Shown here: in pieces, positions 52,633 through 60,873 of the stretch
Position numbering within the stretch: the first letter of the stretch is position 1
Layout of the letters: the number at the start of each line of letters is the position of its first letter
From: Syntrophaceticus sp050949745
GTDB lineage: Bacteria > Bacillota > DSM-12270 > Thermacetogeniales > Thermacetogeniaceae
Length of the DNA: 64,000 nt
Assembly (NCBI GenBank): GCA_050949745.1
Contig: JBMNGF010000001.1
Span: 124,001-188,000 of the forward strand
Reading direction: 5' to 3'
Made by a program: the position numbers and the translations under genes
Notes under the pieces: model-generated
Databases searched by the model: none
What the model was told of the DNA's origin: nothing
What the model saw: only the letters and a program-made list of their open reading frames with translations

Positions 52633-54111
52633 TTAAAGAGATTTTTCTGCTTTTTCTATGATTGCCTTTACTTCTGCCAGCACATCTTCTGGAAGTTTCT
52701 CGCTCTGATGGGTCTGAAGAATACTCTGTGTTTTTTCCTTAGCCCGCTGGCCTAAAGATTTACAACCGGCTTCTGTCCAGTCCTTAATGCGGTCCCTGTT
52801 CATCAGAGTCGGCCACCAAAATTCGGTACGGAAATATTTCAGAGTATGCTCTTCACCTAGATAGTTGCCGCCAGGCTCTACAGCATCGATAACACCACGT
52901 GCTGTCCTTTCTTCATTAACCTCTATGCCCTGGATAATCTTCCTTGTCATACCAACGATTTCGTCACCGATAGTCAGCATATCTAATGAGCCTGTCAGCC
53001 CGTATTCCAACTGTCCACAGCCGTGAATTAAATTGGTGCCACTTAAACCCTGATGCAGCATAGAGAATGCCTCTTCTAAACCCATTTGGGCATCACTGAT
53101 CTTACTTTCACTGGCACCAGCAAAACCGAAGCTGGGAACCCGGAGGAAACGAAGGACATTACCCATACCTGTTCCAACCAAACTTACTTCCGGAGCGCCC
53201 CAGGGAAGCACACCATTCTCTTGATCATCAATAGTAAACACGCCACCAGCAAAAACAGGTGTTCCCTGACGAATCAACTGGCTGAGCAGAATCCCCACCA
53301 ATACATCAGCTAGAGCAACAACGATTGCCCCTGCAGGGGAAGCCGGAGCGGTGTCACCTAAAATCAGCTTTGTGTTGTAAATAAAGGGTACTCTGTTTTT
53401 TGCTGCAAGGATGACCTTGGCCAATGTCTGATCAGAATGGACAAGTGTTCCTTCAGAATCTATGAGGAAAGCAAAAAACGGATTTTTCTGAAATTCCTTT
53501 AAACTTCCGGCGACAGCAGAACCCATATCAAGAATCGCCTGTCCCTGTTTGACATCTTGTATGGGCTGAATGATTGGCTTTGTTGTATTGGTCAGCAGTG
53601 CTTCAAATACATGGAGATCTGCTGTAGCGGAATTAACATCTGTCGGATACCCATTACTGAGAGCGAAGTCGATGTTGTTTAATGCATCACATACAATACC
53701 AGTATTGGCAACATCTGACTTTACCGGCTCTCTTCTTTCACCTGTCAGTGGGTCAAGTATAAAAGCATTGCCCTGGCCTGGTCCATAATAAGAGTTTGTG
53801 GTTTCCACCCTCAAAGCCCGCTTACCATTACGGTCACATAAGGTTACCCTGGAAGGAGCAGTTTTTACAGCCCACTCAGTCAATGCAGATGGGATTCGGA
53901 CTCTTGTACCATCCACCCAGCAGCCGGCTTCTGCAAAGAGATCCTGAGCCTCTTTGTTGAGAATATCTGCCCCTGTCCGTTCCAGTACCTCTAGAGCAGT
54001 CATCAAGATCTCTTCACACTGATCATCACTAAGCATTTCCCAGCTTATGGTCTGATTCACTTCGAAATCTGAGCGGGTGTAATTACTTCTTGTTGTACAC
54101 ATAGGATTCAC
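52633..54111 (-). CDS. MttB-superfamily methyltransferase 1 (non-pyrrolysine)
   Basis: A 492-residue MttB-superfamily protein and paralogue of the gene at 50484. Marks: LSDDQCEEILMTALEVLERT, NIDFALSNGYPTDVN, FFAFLIDSEGTLVHSDQTLA, GDTAPASPAGAIVVALADVL and HGCGQLEYGLTGSLDMLTIG. No amber codon, so probably MtgB-like, converting glycine betaine to dimethylglycine, or acting on a related betaine. The GTG start at 54111 has AAGGAGAG nine bases upstream. First gene of the operon and 24 bases from the corrinoid gene. Confidence 0.88.
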   Translation of the reverse strand: MNPMCTTRSNYTRSDFEVNQTISWEMLSDDQCEEILMTALEVLERTGADILNKEAQDLFAEAGCWVDGTRVRIPSALTEWAVKTAPSRVTLCDRNGKRALRVETTNSYYGPGQGNAFILDPLTGERREPVKSDVANTGIVCDALNNIDFALSNGYPTDVNSATADLHVFEALLTNTTKPIIQPIQDVKQGQAILDMGSAVAGSLKEFQKNPFFAFLIDSEGTLVHSDQTLAKVILAAKNRVPFIYNTKLILGDTAPASPAGAIVVALADVLVGILLSQLIRQGTPVFAGGVFTIDDQENGVLPWGAPEVSLVGTGMGNVLRFLRVPSFGFAGASESKISDAQMGLEEAFSMLHQGLSGTNLIHGCGQLEYGLTGSLDMLTIGDEIVGMTRKIIQGIEVNEERTARGVIDAVEPGGNYLGEEHTLKYFRTEFWWPTLMNRDRIKDWTEAGCKSLGQRAKEKTQSILQTHQSEKLPEDVLAEVKAIIEKAEKSL

Positions 54112-54440
54112 AATTCTTCTCTCCTTTCTACCCTGAAAAAATTAGCCTTAAAACGAATTGCTGATGTCTACTATCAAAGATACAGACTAAAGATAATCCA
54201 TCTGTACCCACCTACCCCTATCGTTGTTGTTATTCAAGATACAAAAAGAGGCAAATTGGCAGCCCAAAGCACCTATTCTGGCCATCATATTGCTTTTCTA
54301 GGCCTGCATATAGATTCCACCTCCTGATAGAATGAATGAGTTTTACCAATTCGTCTGAAAAAGAGGTTCGTAGGTAACAGGTGATGCAATAACATGAATT
54401 CTTAGATGAAATGTTAATTGCCTTGCTGCAGATTAATTAA
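54112..54440 (-). other. Leader of the MttB operon
   Basis: About 320 bases between the sigma-54 promoter and the first gene. A good ribosome site (AGGAGGTG, about 54329-54322) precedes an ATG near 54312 whose frame is M-Q-A then TAG, followed by 36 sense codons to another TAG at about 54190. No known riboswitch was recognised. Confidence 0.4.
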
Positions 54441-54441
54441 A

Positions 54442-54457
54442 GCAATTTTTATGCCAA
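54442..54457 (-). promoter_or_regulatory. Sigma-54 promoter of the MttB operon
   Basis: Minus-strand TTGGCATAAAAATTGC: GG at -24 and GC at -12 with exactly 10 bases between, five A residues in the spacer, followed by TTTAATT. This is a near-consensus sigma-54 promoter, with an activator gene encoded close by at 55584. Confidence 0.85.
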
Positions 54458-54541
54458 CACACCGACTCTCAGGATATATACTAAAAACCTGTTAAGCGGC
54501 TGCTATAAAAGCTTACTGATTATTAGGTAGTGCAAAATGAT

Positions 54542-54572
54542 ATGGCAGTCAGCTGCCATGGCAGTTGGCAGG
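54542..54572. promoter_or_regulatory. Possible enhancer/operator palindrome
   Basis: ATGGCAG (54542-54548), TCAG loop, CTGCCAT (54553-54559); then ATGGCAG again at 54558 and TTGGCAGG at 54565. It lies about 100 bases upstream of the sigma-54 promoter on the other side, a suitable place for an activator site. Confidence 0.5.
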
Positions 54573-54602
54573 TGGTAATTTGCACATAAATAATGGCAAA
54601 AA

Positions 54603-54641
54603 GGGCGCCATGATTTACGCTGGAATCATGGCACCCTTTTT
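54603..54641. terminator. Strong hairpin with T-run before the DMT transporter gene
   Basis: Arms GGGCGCCATGATT (54603-54615) and AATCATGGCACCC (54624-54636) pair with one mismatch over 13 bases, with A-run before and T-run after. It ends about 45 bases before the transporter start and could be a transcription attenuator or a bidirectional terminator. Confidence 0.65.
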
Positions 54642-54686
54642 GCATTTAATATATATTGAACACTTTCTGCATAGGAGGCACTATAA

Positions 54687-55592
54687 TTGTCTAAAAAATT
54701 GATCGGATACTTATTTATAGCCATTGCAGCCTGCCTCTGGGGTTCATTCAGTGTGGTGGCCAAAGTGTTCTTTAATGAGGCCTATTTTGACCCTTTACAG
54801 ATCACACAACTAAGAACATTCAGCTCAGGTGCGGCACTTTTTTTAATTATATTGATAGTGAACAGAAAAGCCTTAAAGATCGATATCAAATCCTTCGGTA
54901 CATATTTATTATTAGGTTTTACAATCCTCCATGTGCAGTTGTCCCTATATGTAGCCATCAGCCTAACAGATGTTTCCATACCCAGTTTCCTTCAATATTT
55001 AGCACCGGCTATGATTTTTGCTTATTCTGTTGCCTTCCATCACGAGGCTATCAAATTAAGGGAACTTCTTATATTAACTTTAGCGATAACCGGTATGATC
55101 TTTCTTATCGTTTCCAGCATCCAGCATAACCTTAGTATGCTAGGGGTCATTGCAGGCCTCTGGACAGCTGTTGCACTATCCATTTATACAATCTACAGCA
55201 AGGGTGTGGTAAAAAAGTACAACCCCTGGACAGCCTTGGCCTATGGATTGCTGTCTATTTCTCTGTTATCGTTTCTGTTCTCTCCACCCTCTCCAGAGAT
55301 ATTTGACGGCTTTCCGTACAGTATTCCCCTCTTTCTTTTTTATGTCTGTTTCTTCTCCATGATCATACCCTATGGCTTATGGCTGCTGGGCCTGCGTTTT
55401 GTTAAACCGCACCAAGCAAGCATTACCTCTACACTGGAACCTGTATCAGCTATACTGTTATCTGGTTTATTGTTACTGGAAAGCATCACAGCAACAAAAT
55501 TGATCGGGTGCCTGTTGATCATAAGTTCTGTTTGTCTGCTGGCTTATCAAAACCTGCACAATGATAAACCCCAAAAGGATGAGTTACAATGA
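54687..55592 (+). CDS. EamA/DMT-family transporter
   Basis: A 301-residue inner-membrane protein with ten predicted spans in two EamA repeats: LIGYLFIAIAACLWGSFSVV at the start and the second repeat from SMLGVIAGLWTAVALSIYTI. DMT transporters move small metabolites, often exporting amino-acid-like compounds. Its place next to a betaine locus suggests export of a product (such as dimethylglycine), but this is a guess. TTG 54687 has GGAGGCAC upstream. It ends convergent with the sigma-54 activator, overlapping by nine bases. Confidence 0.8.
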   Translation: MSKKLIGYLFIAIAACLWGSFSVVAKVFFNEAYFDPLQITQLRTFSSGAALFLIILIVNRKALKIDIKSFGTYLLLGFTILHVQLSLYVAISLTDVSIPSFLQYLAPAMIFAYSVAFHHEAIKLRELLILTLAITGMIFLIVSSIQHNLSMLGVIAGLWTAVALSIYTIYSKGVVKKYNPWTALAYGLLSISLLSFLFSPPSPEIFDGFPYSIPLFLFYVCFFSMIIPYGLWLLGLRFVKPHQASITSTLEPVSAILLSGLLLLESITATKLIGCLLIISSVCLLAYQNLHNDKPQKDELQ

Positions 55593-57068
55593 CAACTCTT
55601 CCCTGTTGATACTGTATTTTTTCATTCTGTATTGTAAGCTTTGCCTGCTAATGCCGAGAATTCTAGCGGTTTTGGATACATTTCCCTTTGTTTTTCCTAG
55701 GATATCGATGATTAAATCCTTTTCTGTGTTGTCCATCTTATGTTTTAATACTGGGTTCCCTCGTCCCTTATCGCCACTATAATGCAGTTTGTTCAGCTGA
55801 TTATCTAGAATAACTAAGTTCCTCACATTACCTGACTGCAGCTGCTCATCCTGTTGCTGTGCATAACCTTCAATAAGATGCTGTGGCAGATGTTCCAGCT
55901 TAATATAACTCCCATCCCCCATCACCACCATGGCACACTCCAGCACATGCTCCAATTCTCTGACATTTCCAGGCCAATTATAACTGAGAAAGCATTTCAT
56001 CACATCTGGACAGATGTTTTTCACGGATTTATTCAATTTATAATTATGCTTGCCGATAAAAAACGAGGTTAGCATGGGAATATCATCTTTTCGCTCGTTA
56101 AGGGGAGGGATTCTGATCGCAACAACTGCCAGTCGGTAAAATAAATCCTGCCGCAAGACACCATCTGCTACTGCTTTATTGGGGTCCGTATTGAGGCTGG
56201 ACAGGATGCGGATATTAACTTTTATATCCACACTGCCTCCTACGCGACGGAACCTACCCTCCTGGAGAACTCTCAAGAGTTTTGCCTGCAGACCCAGTGG
56301 CATAGAATTTAATTCATCAAGAAAAAGGGTTCCTCCATTGACCTGCTCTAAAAGGCCGGGACGATCGGTTGCACCGGTAAATGCACCTTTAACAGTGCCA
56401 AATAATATGCTTTCTAAAAGAGATTCGGGTAGAGCCGCACAATTGATTCCGATAAAGGGAGCATTTTTTCGATTGCTATGGCTGTGAATACTCTGGGCGA
56501 ATAATTCTTTTCCTGTTCCAGTTACACCATAGATCAGCACACTGGAATCTGTTTCTGCGGCAACCTGTGCCCAGCGTATCGCCTCTTTGAATGCAGCATT
56601 ATTGCCGATGAGATCATCAAATGTATAATATTTTACTTTTTTCTGTTTGCCCTTTACCGCTGCCGGTTTTGCTGCCTGATCATCTGGCTGGTGATAAACA
56701 CTGAGAACTTTTTCTGCAAAATCCTTAACCTTTGTTGTGTCCCGGCAAACAGCTACAGCACCGATTACCTTGTCATCTACCCTTAATGGGTAACCATATG
56801 TAACTATGTTAACAGCTTGGCCTACCATATTGATATAATACTGATGTTGTTCAGGAGTGTCTTTTTTTGTGATCAGAGCCTGCATAAGCACACTGCTCTC
56901 ATCATCTAAATTAAAAAACTCTTTGGCATTTTTATTATGAACATAGCTTTTTGTTACATTGTCTATTCTCTCCTGGGCCTTATTAATATAGATAATTTTT
57001 CCCTCTTGATCTGTGATAATGACACCATCAAATAAGCATTCTAGGGCATGTCTATATTTTATTTCCAT
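55584..57068 (-). CDS. Sigma-54-dependent activator, N terminus cut off
   Basis: From ATG 57068 the 494-residue product has a PAS domain (about 1-115), an AAA+ module with Walker A VLIYGVTGTGKELF (177-190), the sigma-54 contact loop GAFTGA (228-233), FLDELNSMP-type Walker B, and a Fis-type HTH (GNVSKTARILGISRQSLQYR) at the end. No good ribosome site precedes this ATG. The frame stays open upstream to 57165 and encodes IISIILRDVTEAAELEKEL, which reads like the end of another PAS domain, so the original protein was longer. It should activate the sigma-54 promoter of the MttB operon. AT-rich foreign DNA begins at the break. Confidence 0.85.
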   Translation of the reverse strand: MEIKYRHALECLFDGVIITDQEGKIIYINKAQERIDNVTKSYVHNKNAKEFFNLDDESSVLMQALITKKDTPEQHQYYINMVGQAVNIVTYGYPLRVDDKVIGAVAVCRDTTKVKDFAEKVLSVYHQPDDQAAKPAAVKGKQKKVKYYTFDDLIGNNAAFKEAIRWAQVAAETDSSVLIYGVTGTGKELFAQSIHSHSNRKNAPFIGINCAALPESLLESILFGTVKGAFTGATDRPGLLEQVNGGTLFLDELNSMPLGLQAKLLRVLQEGRFRRVGGSVDIKVNIRILSSLNTDPNKAVADGVLRQDLFYRLAVVAIRIPPLNERKDDIPMLTSFFIGKHNYKLNKSVKNICPDVMKCFLSYNWPGNVRELEHVLECAMVVMGDGSYIKLEHLPQHLIEGYAQQQDEQLQSGNVRNLVILDNQLNKLHYSGDKGRGNPVLKHKMDNTEKDLIIDILGKTKGNVSKTARILGISRQSLQYRMKKYSINREELSL

Positions 57069-57221
57069 ATCTTTGAGTTCTGTAAGCTCTTTTTCCAGTT
57101 CGGCTGCTTCTGTAACATCTCGTAAAATAATTGATATAATCTTGCAGAGATTGATACAATTTAATTATCCTAAAAGTCATTGTGCGTAGGGGTGTGCAAA
57201 CTCAAAAAGGGGTGTGCAGCT

Positions 57222-58304
57222 ATGAAAGTTGGAAGAAATGAACCTTGTCCGTGTGGTAGCGGTAAAAAATATAAAAAATGTTGTCTCAATAAAACAGATG
57301 ATGAGCGATTGGCAGAAGCAATAATGTACTCTATGCAGTCAATAGAAAAAGATGCTCGTATAAAACAATGTCTCCATCCGAATCAAGGTGAGTGCGATCA
57401 AAAAATAATAAAAGCACATGCTATACAGAACAATAGAATATTGAATAAAATAGCAGAAGAAGGTCACGTCATTACAGTAGATGGGACATCAAATATGATT
57501 TTTCAAGGAACACAAATAAAGGGTCGTAAGATAGCGACTACTTTTACAGGTTTTTGTAAATATCATGATAAAATTTTATTTCAAAAAATTGAGGATTGTG
57601 AATTTGTAGGTTCTCAAGAGCAGGTTTTCCTTTTAACCTATAGGACTATGGCATGGCATTATCATAAAAAGCAAGAACAGCTAAATGCAAAAGCTATACA
57701 ATATAAAAGGATGTATGAGCGTGGATTTGATATGGCATCATCAGAAGGTTTTAGATTATTTGAAAAAGGTCTCAAATTAGGTGTTAGGGACAATGAAAAA
57801 GAAAAACTGATTTTTGATGAATTACTACTTAATGAAGTTTATGACAAAGTAAATTTTTGTATATGGGAATTGCCATATGAAGTTCAATTTGCTGTTTCTA
57901 TGATGCATGAACTGGAACATGATATTTACGGGAAGCCAATAAATAATCTTGAGACAGATATAAACTTAAGGAAGTTGTATTTAAATATATTCCCTGCTGA
58001 TTCTAAATCTTTTTGTGTATGGTCATGGCTTACAGAAAATAACGATGATTATGTAGAGTTTTCAAAACAATTTATGGATTTAGAAATAATTGATAGAGAA
58101 AATTACCTTAATAATAAATTGCCTAGGTGGAGTGACTCACTAATAATTTCACCCAGGTTATGGGAAAAGTGGGGTAGTGGAATTCAGGAAGCATTAGTAA
58201 CTCATGCAAATTTTGAAATCTTATACAGAGCAATGGAAGAAGAAAGATCAGATTATAAATATATTTATATGGATACACCGTGGGATTTCTTTCAAAAACT
58301 ATAA
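57222..58304 (+). CDS. SEC-C motif protein, unknown function
   Basis: A 360-residue protein in the AT-rich element. The N terminus is a SEC-C zinc motif (CPCGSGKKYKKCC, 9-21). A second possible metal site follows: Cys50, Cys58, KIIKAHAIQNNRIL (His66) and GFCKYHD (Cys112, His115). This C/H/C/H pattern after SEC-C recurs in proteins of unknown function and may be an HNH-like or zinc-ribbon unit. The rest is mostly helical with KYxx and Glu/Lys-rich segments. ATG 57222 with AAAGGGGTG; the frame is open 14 codons upstream. It is followed by the HEPN-like gene after 48 bases, on the strand opposite to the recombinases. Confidence 0.7.
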   Translation: MKVGRNEPCPCGSGKKYKKCCLNKTDDERLAEAIMYSMQSIEKDARIKQCLHPNQGECDQKIIKAHAIQNNRILNKIAEEGHVITVDGTSNMIFQGTQIKGRKIATTFTGFCKYHDKILFQKIEDCEFVGSQEQVFLLTYRTMAWHYHKKQEQLNAKAIQYKRMYERGFDMASSEGFRLFEKGLKLGVRDNEKEKLIFDELLLNEVYDKVNFCIWELPYEVQFAVSMMHELEHDIYGKPINNLETDINLRKLYLNIFPADSKSFCVWSWLTENNDDYVEFSKQFMDLEIIDRENYLNNKLPRWSDSLIISPRLWEKWGSGIQEALVTHANFEILYRAMEEERSDYKYIYMDTPWDFFQKL

Positions 58305-58352
58305 TGAACATAAATTAACCATGTAAAGAAAAGGGATATAGGGAGGAATTAT

Positions 58353-59204
58353 ATGAATATGTATACTGTTACAGAAAGAGATATGCTTACTTCGATGATC
58401 GTTTATCTGGAAGACGAGGGAAAAACTGAACTTTCAGCTATTCTTCAAGTTTCACGATTTGTATATCGACCTCACTGGGAATTTTCGAAGATTATTCCTA
58501 ACCAAAAAAATCTCTCTGCAAGTTTAAGAGTACCTATTCGATGTAAAAAGACTATAGAAGATAATTTGGAAACATTGTCAGATATAGCATGTCAACTATA
58601 CATAGACGATCGGGATTTTTATTTTATAGGAATCACTGAAGTTGGGATGCTACCAATTCAAACCGAAGATATTGAATATGAGAATAAACATGTAATCTTA
58701 GAAAAGGATAGTATTTTTGCTAATTTCATAAAATTTATAATAGACAGCCCAAGATTAAATGATATTCAAAAAAAATACTTATTTGAAGCATGTGAATGCG
58801 GAGACAAAAACAATATCCTATCAGCTACTGTTATGCTAGGTGCTTCTGCAGAAATGCTTTTAATTGAATTGTGCGATGCTTATAAACTGTACTTGGATAA
58901 TCAAGGGGATTCCACAGCTGCGGATGCTTTTGAAAGACGTGTCATAAAAGCTAGGTGTGCTCATGATCGATTAATTGAATTTCTAAAAAGGGCAAATTCA
59001 AACGCAGGGGTATTTAAGCAGTTAGGGTTTGAAGATATAAACCTAAACTTCAGCTTTTTTGATATTATTCGACAGACGAGAAATGACAGCGGACATCCTA
59101 CTGGTAATACAATAACTATGGAGCAATTTAAAATGATTCTATCTAACTACCAGCATTTTCTTCCAAAGATAATGGATGCTATCGATAAGTTGCCTACTCT
59201 ATAA
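58353..59204 (+). CDS. Protein with HEPN-like C-terminal motif
   Basis: A 283-residue protein. The N-terminal half is unrecognised (mixed strands and helices). The C-terminal half is helical, with LSATVMLGASAEMLLIELCD (about 156-175) and then RQTRNDSGHPTG, where Arg243-Asn-Asp-Ser-Gly-His248 fits the R-x4-H motif of HEPN ribonucleases and toxins. ATG 58353 with GGAGGAATTAT. With the SEC-C gene it forms a two-gene unit closed by a terminator. The location in a prophage end suggests cargo that acts against other phages or as a toxin, which is inference only. Confidence 0.65.
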   Translation: MNMYTVTERDMLTSMIVYLEDEGKTELSAILQVSRFVYRPHWEFSKIIPNQKNLSASLRVPIRCKKTIEDNLETLSDIACQLYIDDRDFYFIGITEVGMLPIQTEDIEYENKHVILEKDSIFANFIKFIIDSPRLNDIQKKYLFEACECGDKNNILSATVMLGASAEMLLIELCDAYKLYLDNQGDSTAADAFERRVIKARCAHDRLIEFLKRANSNAGVFKQLGFEDINLNFSFFDIIRQTRNDSGHPTGNTITMEQFKMILSNYQHFLPKIMDAIDKLPTL

Positions 59205-59232
59205 TATCAATTTCCTATTGAATATAAATATG

Positions 59233-59272
59233 GTCCACGATAGCATTTAAGGTGTGCAATCGTGGACTTTTG
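59233..59272 (+). terminator. Terminator of the SEC-C/HEPN-like pair
   Basis: Arms GTCCACGAT (59233-59241) and ATCGTGGAC (59259-59267) followed by TTTTG, 29 bases after the stop at 59204. Confidence 0.8.
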
Positions 59273-59280
59273 TTAGAACT

Positions 59281-60873
59281 CTATATTTTTATGTCTATAC
59301 CATTTTTAAAAGTAACTTGAACTTTATCTCTATCTTTACAATAAACTGTAATATAATCAACTAGGCTATTCCATAAAAATGGGTCAAATTCTAAAATCAA
59401 TCCATCTTGTTTTTGCAACTCATCTAGGAAGATTTCCAAGTTTTTATGCCTAGTTATTTTATCCTTAATTTGCTCAGTTGTAAGCTCTAGGTTAGCCTTA
59501 GTGGCATCAAACCGTTCTACAAGGCTATCGTATCTTTTTTGATATTCTTCTTGGTCTAAAGCTGTATGGGCATTTTCATTAATAATATTTTGAATCATTT
59601 CAGCTGTAACTTCGAGCTCGCTTTGAAGCTCAGTCTTTTTGTTTTCCAAATCTTCAGTATCAAATAAGGTTGTTTTCATAGCTTCAAAGTTTGCCATAAT
59701 CTCATCCTTATCGGCTAGTAGCTCATTTGTAGCTTTTATAAATATTTCCTTAATTGTTTCTTCCTCAAGGTGAGGGGTTTCACATTTCTTATCATTATTG
59801 AACTTATGATTACATTGCCAAACGGTACGGCGGTATTTGCTATTTGAGTGCCATACTTTTGAACCGTACCAGCTTCCACATTCGCCACATTTAATCTTTC
59901 CTGCAAATATATGTGTTCCACTATGTCTATTCTTGCCTGCTTGTCTGGCTTCAAGTTCCCGTTGCACCATGTCAAATACCGCAGGGTCAATAATAGCTTC
60001 GTGATTATTTTCTACATAATATTGAGGAATTTCTCCCTCATTTACTTTCTTTTTCTTAGTTAGAAAGTCGACAGTATAGCTTTTCTGTAGAAGGGCATCA
60101 CCTTTATATTTTTCATTAGTTAGTATGCTCCTAACTGTGCCAGCACTCCAATTTTTCTTTTTAGCTGGAGTGAGGATACCGTCTTTAGTTAATTGTTTTG
60201 CAATGCCATAAGGGGTCATGCCTTGAAGGAACATTCCGTATATTCTTTTAATAATAGGAGCTTCTTCTTTATTTAATACTAGGTTACCATCTTCACCCCT
60301 GTCGTAGCCTAGAAACCTTCTAAAAGGAACACAAACCTTGCCATCTGCGAATCTTTTTCTCTGTCCCCAAGTAACATTTTCTGAAATGCTACGGCTTTCT
60401 TCTTGAGCAAGGGAGGACATGATAGTAATTAATAATTCACCTTTGGAATCTAGTGTCCAGATATTTTCTTTTTCAAAGTATATTTCAATTCCTTTTTCCT
60501 TAAGTTGTCTAACTGTTGTAAGGCTATCTACTGTGTTTCTAGCAAACCTACTGACTGATTTTGTAATAATTAAGTCTATCTTGCCATCGAGGGCATCAGC
60601 AATCATTCGTCTAAAGCCTTCACGGTGCTTAGTATTGGTAGCAGAAATGCCATCGTCAGTATAGATATCTACAAATTCCCAATCATCTCGGCTTTTAATG
60701 TAATTAGTGTAATAGTCAACCTGCGCCTCATAACTAGTAACTTGTTCTTCACTATCCGTTGATACACGAGCATAGGCAGCAGTTCTTCGCCTTTTCATCT
60801 CATTAATAGGGGAGGAGGTAAATCTGCTAATGGTAGCAGGAATGGTTGTTACATTTCTATTTGTTTTTCTCAT
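59281..60873 (-). CDS. Large serine recombinase 1
   Basis: A 530-residue large serine recombinase. Resolvase domain with nucleophile Ser38 in YARVSTDSEEQ, then GISATNTKHREGFRRMI, KSVSRFARNTVD and EESRSISENVTWGQRKRF; a recombinase domain (ILTNEKYKGDALLQKSYTVD), a zinc ribbon (KCGECGSWYGSK, QCNHKFNNDKKC) and a coiled C-terminal region. It integrates or excises DNA at att sites. ATG 60873 with AGGTGG upstream. It overlaps the second recombinase by 17 bases, so the two are translated together. Confidence 0.9.
   Translation of the reverse strand: MRKTNRNVTTIPATISRFTSSPINEMKRRRTAAYARVSTDSEEQVTSYEAQVDYYTNYIKSRDDWEFVDIYTDDGISATNTKHREGFRRMIADALDGKIDLIITKSVSRFARNTVDSLTTVRQLKEKGIEIYFEKENIWTLDSKGELLITIMSSLAQEESRSISENVTWGQRKRFADGKVCVPFRRFLGYDRGEDGNLVLNKEEAPIIKRIYGMFLQGMTPYGIAKQLTKDGILTPAKKKNWSAGTVRSILTNEKYKGDALLQKSYTVDFLTKKKKVNEGEIPQYYVENNHEAIIDPAVFDMVQRELEARQAGKNRHSGTHIFAGKIKCGECGSWYGSKVWHSNSKYRRTVWQCNHKFNNDKKCETPHLEEETIKEIFIKATNELLADKDEIMANFEAMKTTLFDTEDLENKKTELQSELEVTAEMIQNIINENAHTALDQEEYQKRYDSLVERFDATKANLELTTEQIKDKITRHKNLEIFLDELQKQDGLILEFDPFLWNSLVDYITVYCKDRDKVQVTFKNGIDIKI

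Noticed and set aside
50484..54111. Pyrrolysine-containing MttB
   Set aside because: Both MttB-family frames are complete without an internal amber codon.
54541..54590. Sigma-54 promoter on the plus strand before the DMT transporter gene (TTGGCAGG ... TTTGCA)
   Set aside because: The GG and GC are 13 bases apart, not 10, so the spacing is wrong.
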